DNA from: Alentia gelatinosa
Taxonomy: Eukaryota; Annelida; Polychaeta; Phyllodocida; Polynoidae
DNA length: 64,000 nt
Assembly: GCA_950022655.1 (NCBI GenBank)
Contig: OX465580.1
Location: forward strand, 43,336,028 to 43,400,027
Reading direction: 5' to 3'
Shown: piece by piece, positions 11,730-23,995 of the stretch
How positions within the stretch are numbered: position 1 is the stretch's first letter
Layout of the letters: each line of letters opens with the position of its first letter
Translations under genes and position numbers: made by a program
Notes under the pieces: generated by a model
The model's database searches: none
What the model was told of the DNA's origin: nothing
What the model saw: the letters and a program-made list of their open reading frames with translations, nothing else

Positions 11730-13700
11730 CATTAATCTTCTCAAGTGATCCTTGCGCCTTTAGATTAGGGATTAGACTCATACACTAATCCATCTCACGA
11801 TGCCAAGACTGAATCTATATATCCACCAATGTATATAGGGTAATGTATGTTTTCTATCCATTAATTGCTTCATTTTCACCTTATTCAGTAATTCCTCTAT
11901 AGATACACCTCAAGCTTTCTTTATATCGTATGAAGTTCGTATACCTGTATGAGTAATGTATATGCAATCGCAATACTCAAGTTCTGGTAACACAATGTGA
12001 TTCAGCACACACACTAGCATACATTTGTATAATAGAAATACTTGAGCTACATTCTTTATTCATAGCCTTTATTTTAAAGATAAAAGGAATGGAACTAATA
12101 GACAAATGAGAAAATGGAATCAAAACCACTAGTACCCTATCGAATAGAACTTAGTGAATTAGGACTATCTTTGCTAAATAAAGGCTTGAACTTCTGTTCC
12201 CCTCCCCGGACAAGTTGTATTAATGGGGACAAAAATATAGAACTGGATCAGTTCCACCGAAAACTGCAACTTAACCAATAACGTGTGAGCATCCTTTCAG
12301 GGGTTCAACAGAACGTAGGATGAACCAGAGGAAGTAGCATACAACGGAAATTGAAGGTCGAGGAGAAGAAATTCCACCTGATCACAACTTATTGACCGAA
12401 TGATGACAGAGTTGGCAAGAGACATACTCACAGTCAATCACAAGTCAATCACAACAAATAATAATCACTAAGATAAGCAAGACCAAACTAAGAAATGAAT
12501 GCAAGAAACCAATCTGCAGATATTGCAAGCCATTGGATACCAGCTGAACCATTACCTTGAAAACAACAGGAAGAAAACACGAAAGCAAAAGGAATGTGAA
12601 TTATAACAGCTCAAACATAATATGCAAAACACTATACATAGGCCAAACGAAATAACAGATATTCCTATACGGGTCACTGTACAGAAAAACGTACTTTGGG
12701 TAATTTCTCTACCTTTCTACATGCTACAGAAGCTCATAATACTTCTATTTATCTGACAGAGTTATATTTAGTATTTATGGACAGAGAACATTATGATGTA
12801 ACAGAAAATGTATTTTATTAGGGGTTTCTTTCCCACACCTTCAGCTTTTGAGACATTGAATCCTGAAAAACATGTAAATTTAACGATTTTTTAAGAAATA
12901 TAAAATAAAATTTAGAGAAATATACCAACAACTTACCTCTATCACTTAATACCAACCAAATAAATCAATATAATCGCATATACAGATATTTCAGGTTATA
13001 ATATTACAAATTTCAACTGTTTCAAGTTATTTATTAAGTCCCTAGGGCCTTATTTAAGAAAACACTTTCTAGTAAGGAACGTTCGGTATGTTGATTTTAT
13101 ACCTGTATAAAAAGGATCATCCTATATTTCTCTATGAGTTAACTAACTGCAAATTTTACTATGGGAAGTAAAGAATGGTTAGAATAAATCCCGAAAAAAT
13201 TGGCCACCTGCTACAAAACCTGACTTCTGCATTCAGTTCCCAGTATGGTGCATCAGATTTTATACTCTTTTGATACCGAACGTTCCTAAATGCTTAAAAG
13301 CTTAACTCCAAATTTGGCTTGAAATAAGCCCAATTGAATTCATTCCATGGTGCCAAATCAATATTTATACTCCCATGAGAGACTTCATATTTTCCATGGT
13401 GTTAGGTAATACACTTGGCTATACTAACAGCATTTCTTTAGGAATGGAAATTTAAATTCACTTCTGTTTTGAACAATTTTAAAGAATAACAGAGTCTCAT
13501 ACCGAATGTTCCCTGAAAAATTAAGGTATTTTTCAAAATTGTGCCCAAACTGAACCAATGATAGGAAATGAGTATAATCATATTTTTCTTATAGGTAAAT
13601 ATATGTATTTTAACATGAAATAGGATTTGGCCAACAAATAGATTTTTTTTTTTCTGTTCTGAAGCTGCAAAAGTACGTTTTTCCATACAGTGACCCATAT
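11730..13700. other. No gene recognised
   Basis: About 2 kb of AT-rich DNA upstream of the SOUL gene. Short ORFs only, with no domain, terminal repeat or RNA gene seen. It may contain the SOUL promoter. Confidence 0.5.
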
Positions 13701-13739
13701 ACACATTTCCGGAACCTCTATAGTTACATAACGCTGCCG

Positions 13740-14115
13740 GGGGTGCAGTAACTATAAGTTATGTAGCGAGGCTGACGTTTTCGTCCCAGGCTGACGTTTT
13801 CGTCCCGGGCTGGCGTTTTCGTCCCGGCCTGATCACGTGACATAAAGAGCAGCGGGACGAAAACTTAGCTATTGCAGTTACTCGATAAGGGTGGCCATTT
13901 TTCTGGGGCTATCGCAGGAAAAGAACTAATAATTTTTATCGATATTTGAAGGTATGTAGGAATAGGGAAACCAAGTACAGGTAAGCAAAAGTCAAAGTTA
14001 CCCGGTAAGGCTTTAAAAAATTACTGCCCTCAGCCAAGGCCTTGGGCAGTAATTTTTCTGAGCCTTACCGAGTAACTTTAAACTTTTGCTCACTGGACCA
14101 TAGTTTCCCTCTAAG
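13740..14115. mobile_element. Dispersed hairpin element, copy 1
   Basis: Contains three direct copies of GGCTGACGTTTTCGTCCC near 13770-13825, the marker AGGAATAGGGAAACCA, and a hairpin GGTAAGGCTT..AAATTACTGCCC / GGGCAGTAATTT..GAGCCTTACC at about 14005-14075. A diverged second copy lies at 28,893-29,320. It has no coding capacity, so it looks non-autonomous; class unknown. Confidence 0.5.
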
Positions 14116-14714
14116 GTAGAGGATATGAAAACACCTGGGTGAGTGACAGGTTATTGTGATAGTCTCTTTGACGACCACTTGAGGTACACAGGGCAGCCCG
14201 GGAAGTAGGTCTGTAGGAGACTACCAGAGTTGGGAGCTCATTGACTGAGGGTGGGAATTTTCTCGTTGGGCGTGCTAAATATAACAGAGATTCAAACCCA
14301 GGGAATACCAAACAAACCTCAATGTGTGAGCTGTCAGATGAATAAACTTCAATAATTATTAAAACTAAATAGACAATATGTGCTCTTTTCATATATCTTT
14401 GTATATACTATTCATCTAGAAACATTAAATTTTCAAACTAAATGTGATGTAGTCTTAAACTTCCCTTTCTCTCAGTTCCTTACTTTCTGCTTTGTTTTGA
14501 ATCTGGTGCCTATGGTGCACATGCGCGAGTTGTTCAGGGATTCCCCTGCTACATGGTACAGAGAGTGCATACAATCCAAGAATTCAATGTAACTCTGTAA
14601 CATATTGCAAAACAAAGACAGTGATGTAGTTCATGATTTAACATCTAAAAGTTCTTTTTTACTTAGTTCTATATATCGAATATAATTGCGATTCGATACA
14701 TCGTCCCAGACATG

Positions 14715-15628
14715 CCATCTTGTTTGTTTTGATTCTGTTACCCGCACATGCACTCATAGAGCGGCCTGCATTCTGGTTCCAGGCAGCTCTCAGCCTGCCT
14801 CAGTCACCACCCTCCAACAGGCCCACCTTGAGGCATGAACAGTCCGTCTGGTGAATGGTGCCCGCACTACAGGCTAGTTATTGTGACTCAAAGAGAGAGA
14901 ACAACTTAAGGCCCGTTTCCATTGGCCGATTTTCCGTCACCGATCTACAGTCAGGAACCACCGACAGACTTTTGGCACTGCTGACCCAATATCGGTCAAT
15001 GGAAACAAACAACGTCGTGAAATGGCCCACGACTTTTTCTGCTTAGATGATGCAATGTGGCACCACCCACCACTGAGTGAAAGCTTGGTCACTGAGTGAA
15101 ATCTACTACCCTCAGTGATTTTCCTATACCAACGCACAGTCAGTGGCACCACCGACAGACTCTCTGTGTAACTCAAAACGTCTAAGCAATCTTCGACGTC
15201 CAATGGAAACGGGCCTATAGGGAGCCAAAGTGAACCCGCTGAAACCGCAGATACCCCTTCCCAAAATTCCACTTCTGCATATATAGGCGTATATGGAAGT
15301 TCTATCACACCTCACCTGTTGAGACCCAATGTGGGTCGAAGCCACTAAAAAACGCACCGATAACCTAAGAACACGGATAACAAAGATGCAGTCGAACACA
15401 AAAGGATAGAATTCTACTAAACTGTACACCACCACTTTTCAGCCATTACATCCCCTGAAAAAAATTACCTTTTAAGCTAAAATGGTAAACATGCTGGTTC
15501 CCCGGTCATCCGCTAGGGGACTCGGCGGAATTAGACCGCAGGGACAGCCCGATTGGTGGACAGATTCTGACCACCTCGTGCATGCACACTGTGGGCATCA
15601 GAATCAAAACAAACAAGATGGCATGTGT
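14715..15628. mobile_element. Inverted-repeat element carrying a nested MITE
   Basis: CATGCCATCTTGTTTGTTTT-GATTCTG at 14,715 is matched in reverse by CAGAATCAAAACAAACAAGA-TGGCATG at about 15,602-15,628, and both continue into similar CATGCAC-containing sequence. The interior encodes nothing recognised and contains the separate MITE at 14,909-15,216. Confidence 0.45.
14909..15216. mobile_element. MITE with 17-bp terminal inverted repeats
   Basis: Begins AGGCCCGTTTCCATTGG and ends with its exact reverse complement. The 308-bp body also has subterminal inverted similarity (CAGTC..CCACCGACAGACT). No target duplication is certain (TTA left, ATA right). Confidence 0.6.
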
Positions 15629-15793
15629 TACCAATTCAAAGGCAAGACAGAACCGTCATCACACTATCAATATATGTGATTATCTAAAATGGCATATCTA
15701 ACTGGAATATGATACTTATATAGAACGTCCTGACCATGCTGTACAATTCACAGAACGAGATGGTAATTTATGGTTTGTTCGAACCGAGGCAAG

Positions 15794-15965
15794 TGTCACA
15801 AATCTTGTGTATAATGTGGGGATCAGATCAGTGGATAACTCAGAAGCAGTCTACATTTCAAATTCGCCAGCATTGACTGTTTATTACAATAGTACCCCAG
15901 ATACACTGTAGGGGGCGCCCTGGTGCTGGATAACGTTTTAGAGGCGATCCCGCCACTACACAACA
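15794..15965 (-). repeat. 3' LTR (172 bp)
   Basis: Left copy on the plus strand, TG...CA bounded, with GCAAG immediately outside. It differs from the other LTR at four sites (C/T, A/G, C/T, C/A). Confidence 0.93.
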
Positions 15966-15983
15966 TCTCCCTTTTTTTTCTTC
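15966..15983 (-). promoter_or_regulatory. Polypurine tract
   Basis: On the coding strand GAAGAAAAAAAAGGGAGA abuts the 3' LTR, the expected place for the plus-strand priming tract of an LTR retroelement. Confidence 0.8.
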
Positions 15984-16463
15984 AAAACTTTCTTAAACAA
16001 GAGTCTGTATGTTTCTCTCAAATAAGTCTTACTTCAGATAGGGAGTTTTTATCTCTTACTTTTACTACTACTTTGAAATGTCTTTAGAATGTCTATATGA
16101 GTCTCAATGTTAATCAGCTGTAAGAGAATATTTATAGTAGCAACACAACATGAACCAAACATATCCTGCGAATAAGGAATAGACTTCTCCCTTTCGCGCC
16201 TTGTCCAGGGCATTATTCTTAGCCCATTTCGGGGGACAAGACTAAGCTTCAATCAGTCTCTCTGTCCTCCTGATCATCCTCAGAGACCCGCGTAGCACAG
16301 GTGTTTCTATGAGAGCTGGAGTAGGTGGACCAGCTGATGTAGCCGGATTAGGTGCAGCGACCACAGAAGGCTGATAGTGGTCAGGTCGAGTCAGAGTTGT
16401 AGGACTCTGCACTGCAGAACTTGGCTGGGAGTCTGCAGTCTCAGATAGCTGCAGATGTCAACG

Positions 16464-18228
16464 ATTTCTGCGGAAAATGCCTGACTCTGTCTGCACATTA
16501 TATGACCTTGGAGTCTCGGCTGAGGTGGTTATCACACCTTTAGTCGTCCAAGTATTTTCCTGGTCGGTCTTCAGCCTAACCACATCTCCTGGTTGTAGAT
16601 TAGGCAGGGATTTGACACCATGACGGTTGTTGTAGTGGTGCTCATATCCTGCTTTTGTTGCTTTATCAGTGTCTCTAATGACGTCTGGGTTAGGCCACGA
16701 TGGCCTAAGTCTGGCACCAAGTTGGCAGATTCGTACGAATATGTCGGCCCATGAGGAGCTGGGATGGGCTACACCCTGCAGCGGCGATGACAGTATCCCT
16801 GTAAATCATCAGTGCCAGCCATGGATCGTCTTGTCTCAGGATACTTTTGGCTGTTTTCACGACACGTTCTGCCTCTCCATTAGAACTTGGCAGATGGGGG
16901 CTAGAAGTGACGTGGTTGAAATCACACTTCTTCGCGAACTGTTTAAACTGTTCAGATGCAAACTGGGGCCCGTTGTCTGAGACTACTTCCTGTGGGAATC
17001 CCAGTCTGGCAAACACATCCTTCATCTTGGCTATCACTGCTGATAGATGAAGTATCTCAATCCACCGTGAATGATAGTCAACCATAAAAAGATACTCTTG
17101 ACGCTCGAACTGACACAGGTCAACTCCTATTTTCTGCCAGGGTAGATCAGGGCGCGTAGTCGTCATGAGTGGTTCCTTGTTCTGGGTCGGTCTATAGGTT
17201 TGACAATGGTCACAAGTGGTCACGATACCCTTCACATCCTTGGCGATACCAGGCCACCACACAGACTCCTTTGCTCGTTCAAGGCATTTTGTGATACCCT
17301 GATGGCTTTGGTGTATCTTGTCGAGAATATCGGGTCTCATCTTTTCCGGGACGATGATCCTGTTGCCATAAGTCAGTAGACCATTACTAACTGATAGGCT
17401 CCCTCTCACATTGAAGAGCTGTTTCAGCTGGTCTGGGACGTCCTGTACGTACCTCGGCCATCCAGCCAGGGCATACACACTTGCGGCTCGGAGGACATCA
17501 TCATCGTGTGTCGCCTTCCGATGCTCTGCCATCCAGTGGTCGGATATGTGAAGACTCTCCTCTACCATGGCCACGTGTATTGCAACCTCTGTGTCCGTCA
17601 CAGTTGCATTATCCCACTTAGGGCTTCGTGAAAGCGCATCAGATATCACCATCGTCTTTCCAGGTGCATACTCAGCCTTCGCATTAAAGCGGAGCATGCG
17701 CATCAACAAAGGTTGACATCTTAAGGGTGCTCTGTCTAAGTCCTTCTCGTTGATCAGAGTCACCAAGGGCTTGTGGTCTGTTAAGTTCTCCAGTCCACAA
17801 AGGAAACGATCAAACTTCTCACAGGCCCAGACACTAGCAAGACATTCCTTCTCAATCTGGGCATACCGTTGTTCAGCTGACGACAGGGTCCTTGAACAGT
17901 ATGCGATGAGCTTCAGCTGACCATCGTGGCCCTGAAGCAGCACACCACCTAGACCATAGCTACTCGCATCAGCGCTCACTACGGTCGGCTTGCAAACATC
18001 ATAGTAGGCAAGAGCTTGGGCTGATGATACTAGCTTTTTCATCCTATCAAAGGCCTCCTGCTGAGGTTGTACCCATGACCACACAGTGTCACTTCGATTC
18101 ACGAAGATTTGGGAGGTAGGCTCCGAGGTAATGTACCATCCCCATAATCTGGCGTAAAAGTGGCACAGACATTGGTTCGGGCATCTCGATTGTTGCTGAT
18201 ACCTTGTCGCTGTCTGGTTCAATACCAC
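16464..18228 (-). pseudogene. Retrotransposon RNase H and integrase region
   Basis: The main frame (18,228-16,705) starts just after RT in a different frame, so an indel near 18,100 splits the polyprotein. It has an RNase H block (VVSADASSYGLGGVLLQ, then the Y.Q.EKE motif), the integrase HHCC finger (H..H ... CDHCQ) and the DDE core (GVDLCQF, VSDNGPQF, GEAERVVKTAK). A stop at 16,705 is followed in another frame by the integrase C-terminal part (LQPGDVVRLKTD ... PRSYNVQT..GIFRRNR) ending in TGA, where related elements read on as RRHL. At least two frame breaks and one premature stop make this copy non-functional. Confidence 0.88.
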
Positions 18229-18964
18229 TTTTGATGAACTTAGGTCCTAAGAACTTGAGTTCTGACTTGCCGATCACACACTTCTCCTTGTTCAGTTTTA
18301 GGTCAGATTCCTGAAGACGTTTCATGACGTTGTCTAGCCTCCGATCGTGTTCCTCTCGGTCTTTACCATGTACGAGAATGTTGTCCATGTACATGAATGT
18401 ACCCTCCAGTCCATCTAAGACCTCAACCATCTTTCTCATGAAGATTTCAGGTGCGGATGTTATCCCGAACGGGAGTCGTCTGAAACAGTATCTCCCGAAG
18501 GGCGTTATAAAGGTTGTCAGCTCACAGCTCTGCTCCTCAAGCGGGATCTGGTAGAATCCACTGGTCGCGTCCAGAGAGGAGAATACTGACCCACCATTCA
18601 GCTTGGATGTTGCATCTTCTAAGGTCGGTAACACATACCTTTCATGTTTAACACTTACGTTTAGTTTCTTCAGATCTACACAAAGCCTCACTTTACCTGA
18701 CTTCTTCACCACAGGTACCATTGGAGCACACCATGCCGTAGGTTTTGTAATCTTATGAATTACATCGTTGGCCTCTAGCCTCTCGAGTTCCTCTTTAACC
18801 TTTGGGAGCAGGGGAATGGGTACACATCGTGCATCATTGTGGAGCACAATCTTGACAGGCTCTGTCTTGAGGCATCCCAAACCCTGGAAGACCTCCACTT
18901 GATCTATCATCTTGATCAGACCCATACGGCAGGCGACGCTGCGGCTCATCAAGCAGTCAATCAA
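18089..18964 (-). pseudogene. Retrotransposon reverse transcriptase region, YMDN active site
   Basis: Shows the Ty3 RT blocks in order: LPKVKEELERLEANDVI, KSGKVRLCVDLKKLN, VFSSLDATSGFYQIPL, FRRLPFGITSAPEIF and FMYMDNILVHGK, then the thumb with LKFLG. The catalytic YxDD is YMDN: the second aspartate codon is AAC (18,382-18,380), which one G-to-A change on the coding strand would produce. Loss of this metal-binding aspartate should abolish polymerisation. The frame overlaps the protease frame without an ATG start (TTG at the nominal start), so a frame break lies between protease and RT. Confidence 0.9.
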
Positions 18965-19505
18965 CTACGATCACTCTAAAGAAATACTTTGTACCTTTAA
19001 AGTGTGTTCTAGCGACAAACTGTCCCAAAGGCTTGACTGCACCACCCAGACTTGACAACTCGATGTTGACAGACTTGAGTTGTGACTTATTTCTCTTCCT
19101 CTTGAATGTCCCCTCTGACATAACGCTGACATCGGCTCCAGAGTCTAGTTTCCATTTGACAAAATTTCCGTTGATGTCAAGCTCTGTAAACCAAGCTGGG
19201 TCGCTGTCGGGGCAGTCAACGGCTCGAAGGAAGTACCCACTGGCTCCTCCATTGTCATCATCATTTCGGTTGATAGTGACTTCAAGGTCTTCAACGGCTG
19301 GTTTATTTTTACAAACAGAAGCGAAATGGTTCCAACCCTTGCAGAGCACACACTTCTTTCCCTGAGCTGGACACTTCTGGGTCCTATGCACGTAACCCCA
19401 CTTTCCGCACTTTGAGCTGTCCTTTGATGGGCCGCCACTTTCCTTCTTGGGTGGTCTGCTTCCACCAGCAGGTTTCTTCAGCTTTGGTTTACGTACAAAG
19501 TCCAC
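18957..19505 (-). pseudogene. Retrotransposon zinc knuckle and aspartic protease region
   Basis: After a basic linker (KPKLKKP) comes a cysteine-rich segment, CGKWGYVHRTQKCP and CVLCKGWNHFASVC, which gives tandem CCHC-type knuckles with one finger irregular. The protease core is KWKLDSGADVSVMS (DSGA catalytic motif). The frame is -1 relative to gag and stops at 18,957 before the usual protease-RT linker. Confidence 0.85.
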
Positions 19506-20071
19506 CTTTGTCTCGTTCTGCTTTTTTTAACCAATTCGGAGTGTCGCGCCATCTCTACTGCCTTATCGAGCGTCAACTCGTCTTGTTCCAGCTGTAGTTT
19601 CAATGACACCTCCTTGTCAGACATTCCACTGATTAGACAGTCTCTGATGTTTTCGGTCTCACGATCCCCGAAACGACAATTTTCTGCTAACTCGTGAAGG
19701 TTATGCACAAAACACTCAACGGATTCTCCTGCTTGTTGAGTCCGCTGGTAAAACTGTGTCCTCTCATGAATAGTATTTCTCTTAGGGACGAAATATGCAT
19801 TGAATTTATTGTGCACTACATCGTAATCATCTTTTGGGTCGAGCGGATTAGGCTGAGCTTCGGTCGCGGCTGGTGGAGGATCGAACGTAAAGGACTTATA
19901 GATATTTTCTGCCTGTCTACCCATCGCGTAAATGAGTGACGCAACCTGAATTTCACCGTCATCCTTGTGTAGTTTTGTGGCAATTCTAAACCTTGCAAAC
20001 CTTTCCCTCCACTCTGGCCATTTAGCAGGGGCATCAAAAGTCATAGGCTCAGGGGGGTTAAATTTGGGCAT
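19478..20071 (-). CDS. Retrotransposon gag-like ORF (197 aa)
   Basis: Opens at an ATG about 320 bp inside the element. The N-terminus (MPKFNPPEPMTFDAP, then WPEWRERFARF) and the block LTLDKAVEMARHSEL near the end are typical of mag/SURL-type gag. The frame leaves gag at a run of seven A (coding strand, 19,528-19,522). A -1 slip there would continue into the knuckle/protease frame, so this may be a programmed shift or an indel in the homopolymer. Confidence 0.85.
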   Translation of the reverse strand: MPKFNPPEPMTFDAPAKWPEWRERFARFRIATKLHKDDGEIQVASLIYAMGRQAENIYKSFTFDPPPAATEAQPNPLDPKDDYDVVHNKFNAYFVPKRNTIHERTQFYQRTQQAGESVECFVHNLHELAENCRFGDRETENIRDCLISGMSDKEVSLKLQLEQDELTLDKAVEMARHSELVKKSRTRQRWTLYVNQS

Positions 20072-20374
20072 GTTGACAGTGACAGTACAGTCTTAAACTC
20101 AGATGTCAACACCACAACTTCACTCAAAATGCCATACACAGAGAGATTTCACTCAGTACTAGGATTCTACTAGTGTATAGCACTACAGTTGGATAGGTGA
20201 TTTCAAAACATTAGACAGTCTTTATCCACTCCAGTTCATCTACTCATATCTGTTCACAACAACAATGTGCTTCCTCACTTGACCACTTTGCTTTCAGTTA
20301 TCTCCTCTGATTTTAATGACAATGTAGGTTTATACATTACCAACTTGTTCCAGGAATGTATAACCACTCAAGAA

Positions 20375-20393
20375 GATCCCACCACTGCCACCA
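20375..20393 (-). promoter_or_regulatory. Primer-binding site, tRNA-Leu-like
   Basis: TGGTGGCAGTGGTGGGATC directly follows the 5' LTR. It resembles the complement of a metazoan tRNA-Leu 3' end (TGGTG.CAG..GTGGGAT), with a few mismatches. Confidence 0.6.
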
Positions 20394-20565
20394 TGTCACA
20401 AATCTTGTGTATAATGTGGGGATTAGATCAGTGGATAACTCAGAAGCAGTCTACATTTCAAGTTCGCCAGCATTGACTGTTTATTACAATAGTACCCCAG
20501 ATACACTGTAGGGGGCGCCCTGGTGCTGGATAACGTTTTAGAGGTGATCCCGCCAATACACAACA
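20394..20565 (-). repeat. 5' LTR (172 bp)
   Basis: Right copy on the plus strand, followed by the GCAAG target duplication. It should hold the element's promoter; no convincing TATA box was located. Confidence 0.93.
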
Positions 20566-20570
20566 GCAAG

Positions 20571-21737
20571 GTGGTCCGTATTTTAGTGTACAGACCAGTG
20601 GTCCGTATAGTATTTTTACGTCATATGCAGAAAGGGTGCATATTTACAGTATATACGGCATGGGTATATAGTAAATTATAGTATGTCCATGGTTGTTGAG
20701 TATTCTAACCATACTGACAGTTGATTACTGGATTGTGTGCACTGCCTTGTCAAGTGAGTTGGGTGGAAGCCACCAGATCCAAAACAAACAACATGGCGAT
20801 TTTGGTACAAGTGTGATTAAAAACCATAAGTCATGGAAAAAGCACACTATTACTAGGTCTATTGTAACAAATAGAATAGGGAAATGGAGTTTGATAACCC
20901 TCCCTTTACTTTTGAGTGTGTTACACATACTGACAGTCGATCCCTGAGCAATCTGCACTGTCATAATGAATTGTCAAGTGCCTGCGGCCCCTATTATCAC
21001 TCAAGCACCTGTCAAAGCCAACAAAATTCGTTTTGCAGAAATATTTCAGTTATTATTAACTCATAACACCAGAAAAGGCAGTTTAAAAATTTATTACGAG
21101 TTTGGACTAACAAGGTAATCGCAAACTTATGATACGATAAATTCAAGTCAGATAAGGGTAGAGTTCTTTTGATATTTTAGGAAGTTCTGAGTTGTGGGGC
21201 GGGTGGTGGTCAAAAGTCGTTTGATGTTCTTTGATGGCGGCATCCGAGAAGGGCGAGGGATGACGTCATCACAAGAAGTGACCAGAAAAGCCGGCAGATG
21301 TCGTGCCAGTAAATTAAACCCCAATTTAAGAATTACTGCTCAATGCTACATCATTAGTTGTATTTACCTCCTCTTATTGACTTGTATCAATTTAGTACCA
21401 ATGTTTATGTTTATTGCCTGTGATATTCACATCGCAATTACTGCTATGTCTGTTGGTGTTTGAAAACCGAGCTTGTTCCCGGGTGTTTTGGCCACTTCGA
21501 ATCATTGACTCCAAAACCAGCACTGAACCACTGTCAGCTCTCCAGTTAGGGACGACTACCTGCCTTTAAGTAGCCAGCGGCGTACACAGGCGGGCACCAG
21601 CCAAAAATAGTACACTGCCTTTATCTATACATTGTCTCCTTCATACATCTAGCAGGAACAAGCTACGAGTGGCTGCAGGTTGCACACGCCTAGACGCTCC
21701 ACAGGGCAAGCAATCTTTACGCTCTAAGATTATAACC
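20571..21737. other. No gene recognised
   Basis: Short ORFs only. Contains a segment like CCA.ATCCAAAACAAACAACATGG-CG at about 20,775, weakly similar to the terminal repeat of the 14.7-15.6-kb element, and two copies of CATACTGACAGTTGATTACTG-like sequence near 20,710 and 20,928. Confidence 0.4.
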
Positions 21738-23995
21738 TGAAATCACTAGATAATAAGTTATTGGTAGCAAATGTTTTTATAGACTTTAAAAAAGCCTTTG
21801 ATAGCGTTTATCATTCTATTCTATATAAGAAGTTTATTAAATATGACCTTCCTGGTAATTTACTTAAAGATTATTTAGATAATAGATCGCACACTACTTT
21901 ATCAAATAATGTTATTTCTGATCCAGTATCATCTTCAATTGGGGTACCACAGGGATCAGTTCTAGGACCGTTATTGTTTTTAATATTTATTAATGATCTG
22001 ACTGATGTTTTACGAAGGCTGTTTTTTATGCAGATGACCTGATGCTCTCAATTGTTGGTGATAGTCAACATGAAATAAAAGTGAGATTAGAACAGGAGCT
22101 ACTTAATGTTGAAAATTGGGTTTTAAATAATGAACTTGGGTTAATCATAAAAAAACTAAAATTATGTGGGTTAGTAACCGAAGAAATGTAAACAAAACAC
22201 TTAAGGTGGGATTTGGGAAAGAAAAGATAGATTCAGTAAATACTTATAAATATTAAGGTCTGATAATAGATAGTAGATTCACACCTAAACAACATTTTAA
22301 TAAGATAACTAGGGATTATAACTTGAAACTTTTTTTGTTCAGAAAATTAGCTTACTTTCTAGATCGTGATACAAAATTGAAAATTATGAAGAAGATGTTG
22401 CTGCCAGTATTAGAGTATGGAGATTTTTCTTTTGATTTGATGGGCGATGGCCTGAAAAACAAGCTACAGACTCTGATAAATAAGGGGCTGAGAATTGTTA
22501 CAGGTAAAAGGAATACCTTATGTGTTGTATCGTGTTGCACTGTCTGCATGTGTCTTTGTATGTCCTGCACCTATGTTAGACTAAAACATGGAAGATTGTC
22601 AAAATAAACTGGCAAATTTTTAGGTCAATAAACACTTCAACATAAATAAAAAAAGAAAAGTGGAAAAACTGGCGGGGAAAACTGACTAATCGGAAAGAAA
22701 GCTAGCAACACATGGGAAATCAGCGAATGGGTGATGTCTAACCAGGTTAGTCAGGATGGCTCACGACTAAAGCTTTCTCTCTCAGTGGTTGTGAATGATA
22801 GAGGTAGACGCTAACGCCTCGTTTTCTACCGTGGCATCTGTTATATTGCCTCGACAAGATATTTGTCTTGTTCCTCTACTTTCATGATCATTTTCATTAA
22901 ACTTGGTTATTTTAGTATTAAGGTTTTAGTGCACTTATTCAGTTGGCTTTAATTAGTCATTACACTTTTGTAGACTAGGAGCAAATATTATTTCAATTTA
23001 TAATGGAAGAGCACGGTATACCTAAATCATTACAGTTAGGTCTGTCTCATCAGATTTGAAAATTTGAATACACATCTAGTCATTATCTAATAGTTTCCTT
23101 TTCTATAGTAGCAGATTACAGTATTCAAAACCAAGTGTTTATCATCTAATAACAGGATTGACATAGTGAATCCTTTGTCTTCAAAAAGACTAGAAAACAA
23201 AAATTTCTATTTTCAGGAACCAAGTCAGTAGTGGGGCAGGGGATATGATTAGGCTGGATACTGGACCCCTGCTCATTTTATCAGTCCTTTATCGTTGGCA
23301 CATGGATAGTCAAGGGTCAGATTTTTTGCAGTAAGCTTGAAGTGTATAAGTAACTGGGGATAGTGTCTACCCTGATAAAACTGTGCCGCCTATATGACAT
23401 CGGTACACTTCAATAGGGGTAATCTGTGGAACTCACAGATTCCCCTAGTAAGAAACACTGAGACTTTTAAAGCTTTTAAATCCCTAACAAAAGCCAAATT
23501 GCTTGAGAGTCTAAGGTTTATCTGAAAAGGTTTTTTCTCTCCCAGGTGCGGACTGCTGTGTGTTGACTTACTTTGCTTGTTTGTGATGTTTGCCTCCTTC
23601 TCTTGCGGTGCTCATAATTCTAGTTTTAGTTCTGCTAGGATGTGGTCGTCCCCATAGTTTATTGTTGTACTGGTAGTATATGGTTATGACTAAAGCCCAA
23701 AACAAATCTACTTTCTAGGGTTATGTATGGATACCTTTGGGTACTTGCTGAACGTTTTATTTGGTATATAACATACTTCTTACTCAGCTAAATACTTTGT
23801 GAATATTCCCTATAAAATGTGTGTATAGGAAAGGCTAAGAAAATCAACTGATATAATAGTTGAAGCCTAATCCTACTTATTGGATGTCGTCTACTCATAT
23901 ATGGTGTTTGAATATGAAAAGATATTATGGTTGTAATTTAACTAAACGAGGACCCAATAAAGAAATATAAAAAAAATAAAAAAATAAAAAAATAA
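21738..23995 (+). pseudogene. 5'-truncated, broken LINE (non-LTR retrotransposon)
   Basis: RT blocks appear in order: NVFIDFKKAFDSV, GVPQGSVLGPLLFLIFINDL, then after a frameshift VFYADDLMLSIVG, then IIKKLK..MWVSN, TYKY*GLIID (in-frame stop) and LLPVLEYGD..FD. The reading is lost near 22,520 and resumes at about 23,417 with NLWNSQIPLVRNTETFKAFK, a typical LINE ORF2 C-terminus, ending TGA at about 23,524. The 3' region ends in a TAAAAAAA-type tail at about 23,967-23,994. The gap between may be an insertion: it contains a second A-rich end near 22,640. The style fits CR1/Jockey-like clades but cannot be settled by eye. A similar 3' untranslated region recurs at about 55,900-56,150. Confidence 0.8.

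Larger units (their letters stand above)
15794..20565 (-). mobile_element. Full-length Ty3/mag-like LTR retrotransposon, frame-broken
   Basis: A 4,772-bp element flanked by a 5-bp direct duplication GCAAG (15,789-15,793 and 20,566-20,570). Its two 172-bp LTRs begin TGTTGTGTA and end TGTGACA on the coding strand and differ at 4 positions (about 97.7% identity), so the insertion is fairly young. The order gag, zinc knuckle, protease, RT, RNase H, integrase is that of the Ty3 group; short LTRs and gag style suggest the mag/SURL lineage. The coding part is broken by at least three frame changes beyond a possible programmed shift, by a YMDN active site and by a stop near the integrase end. It is probably dead unless helped in trans. 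Confidence 0.93.
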
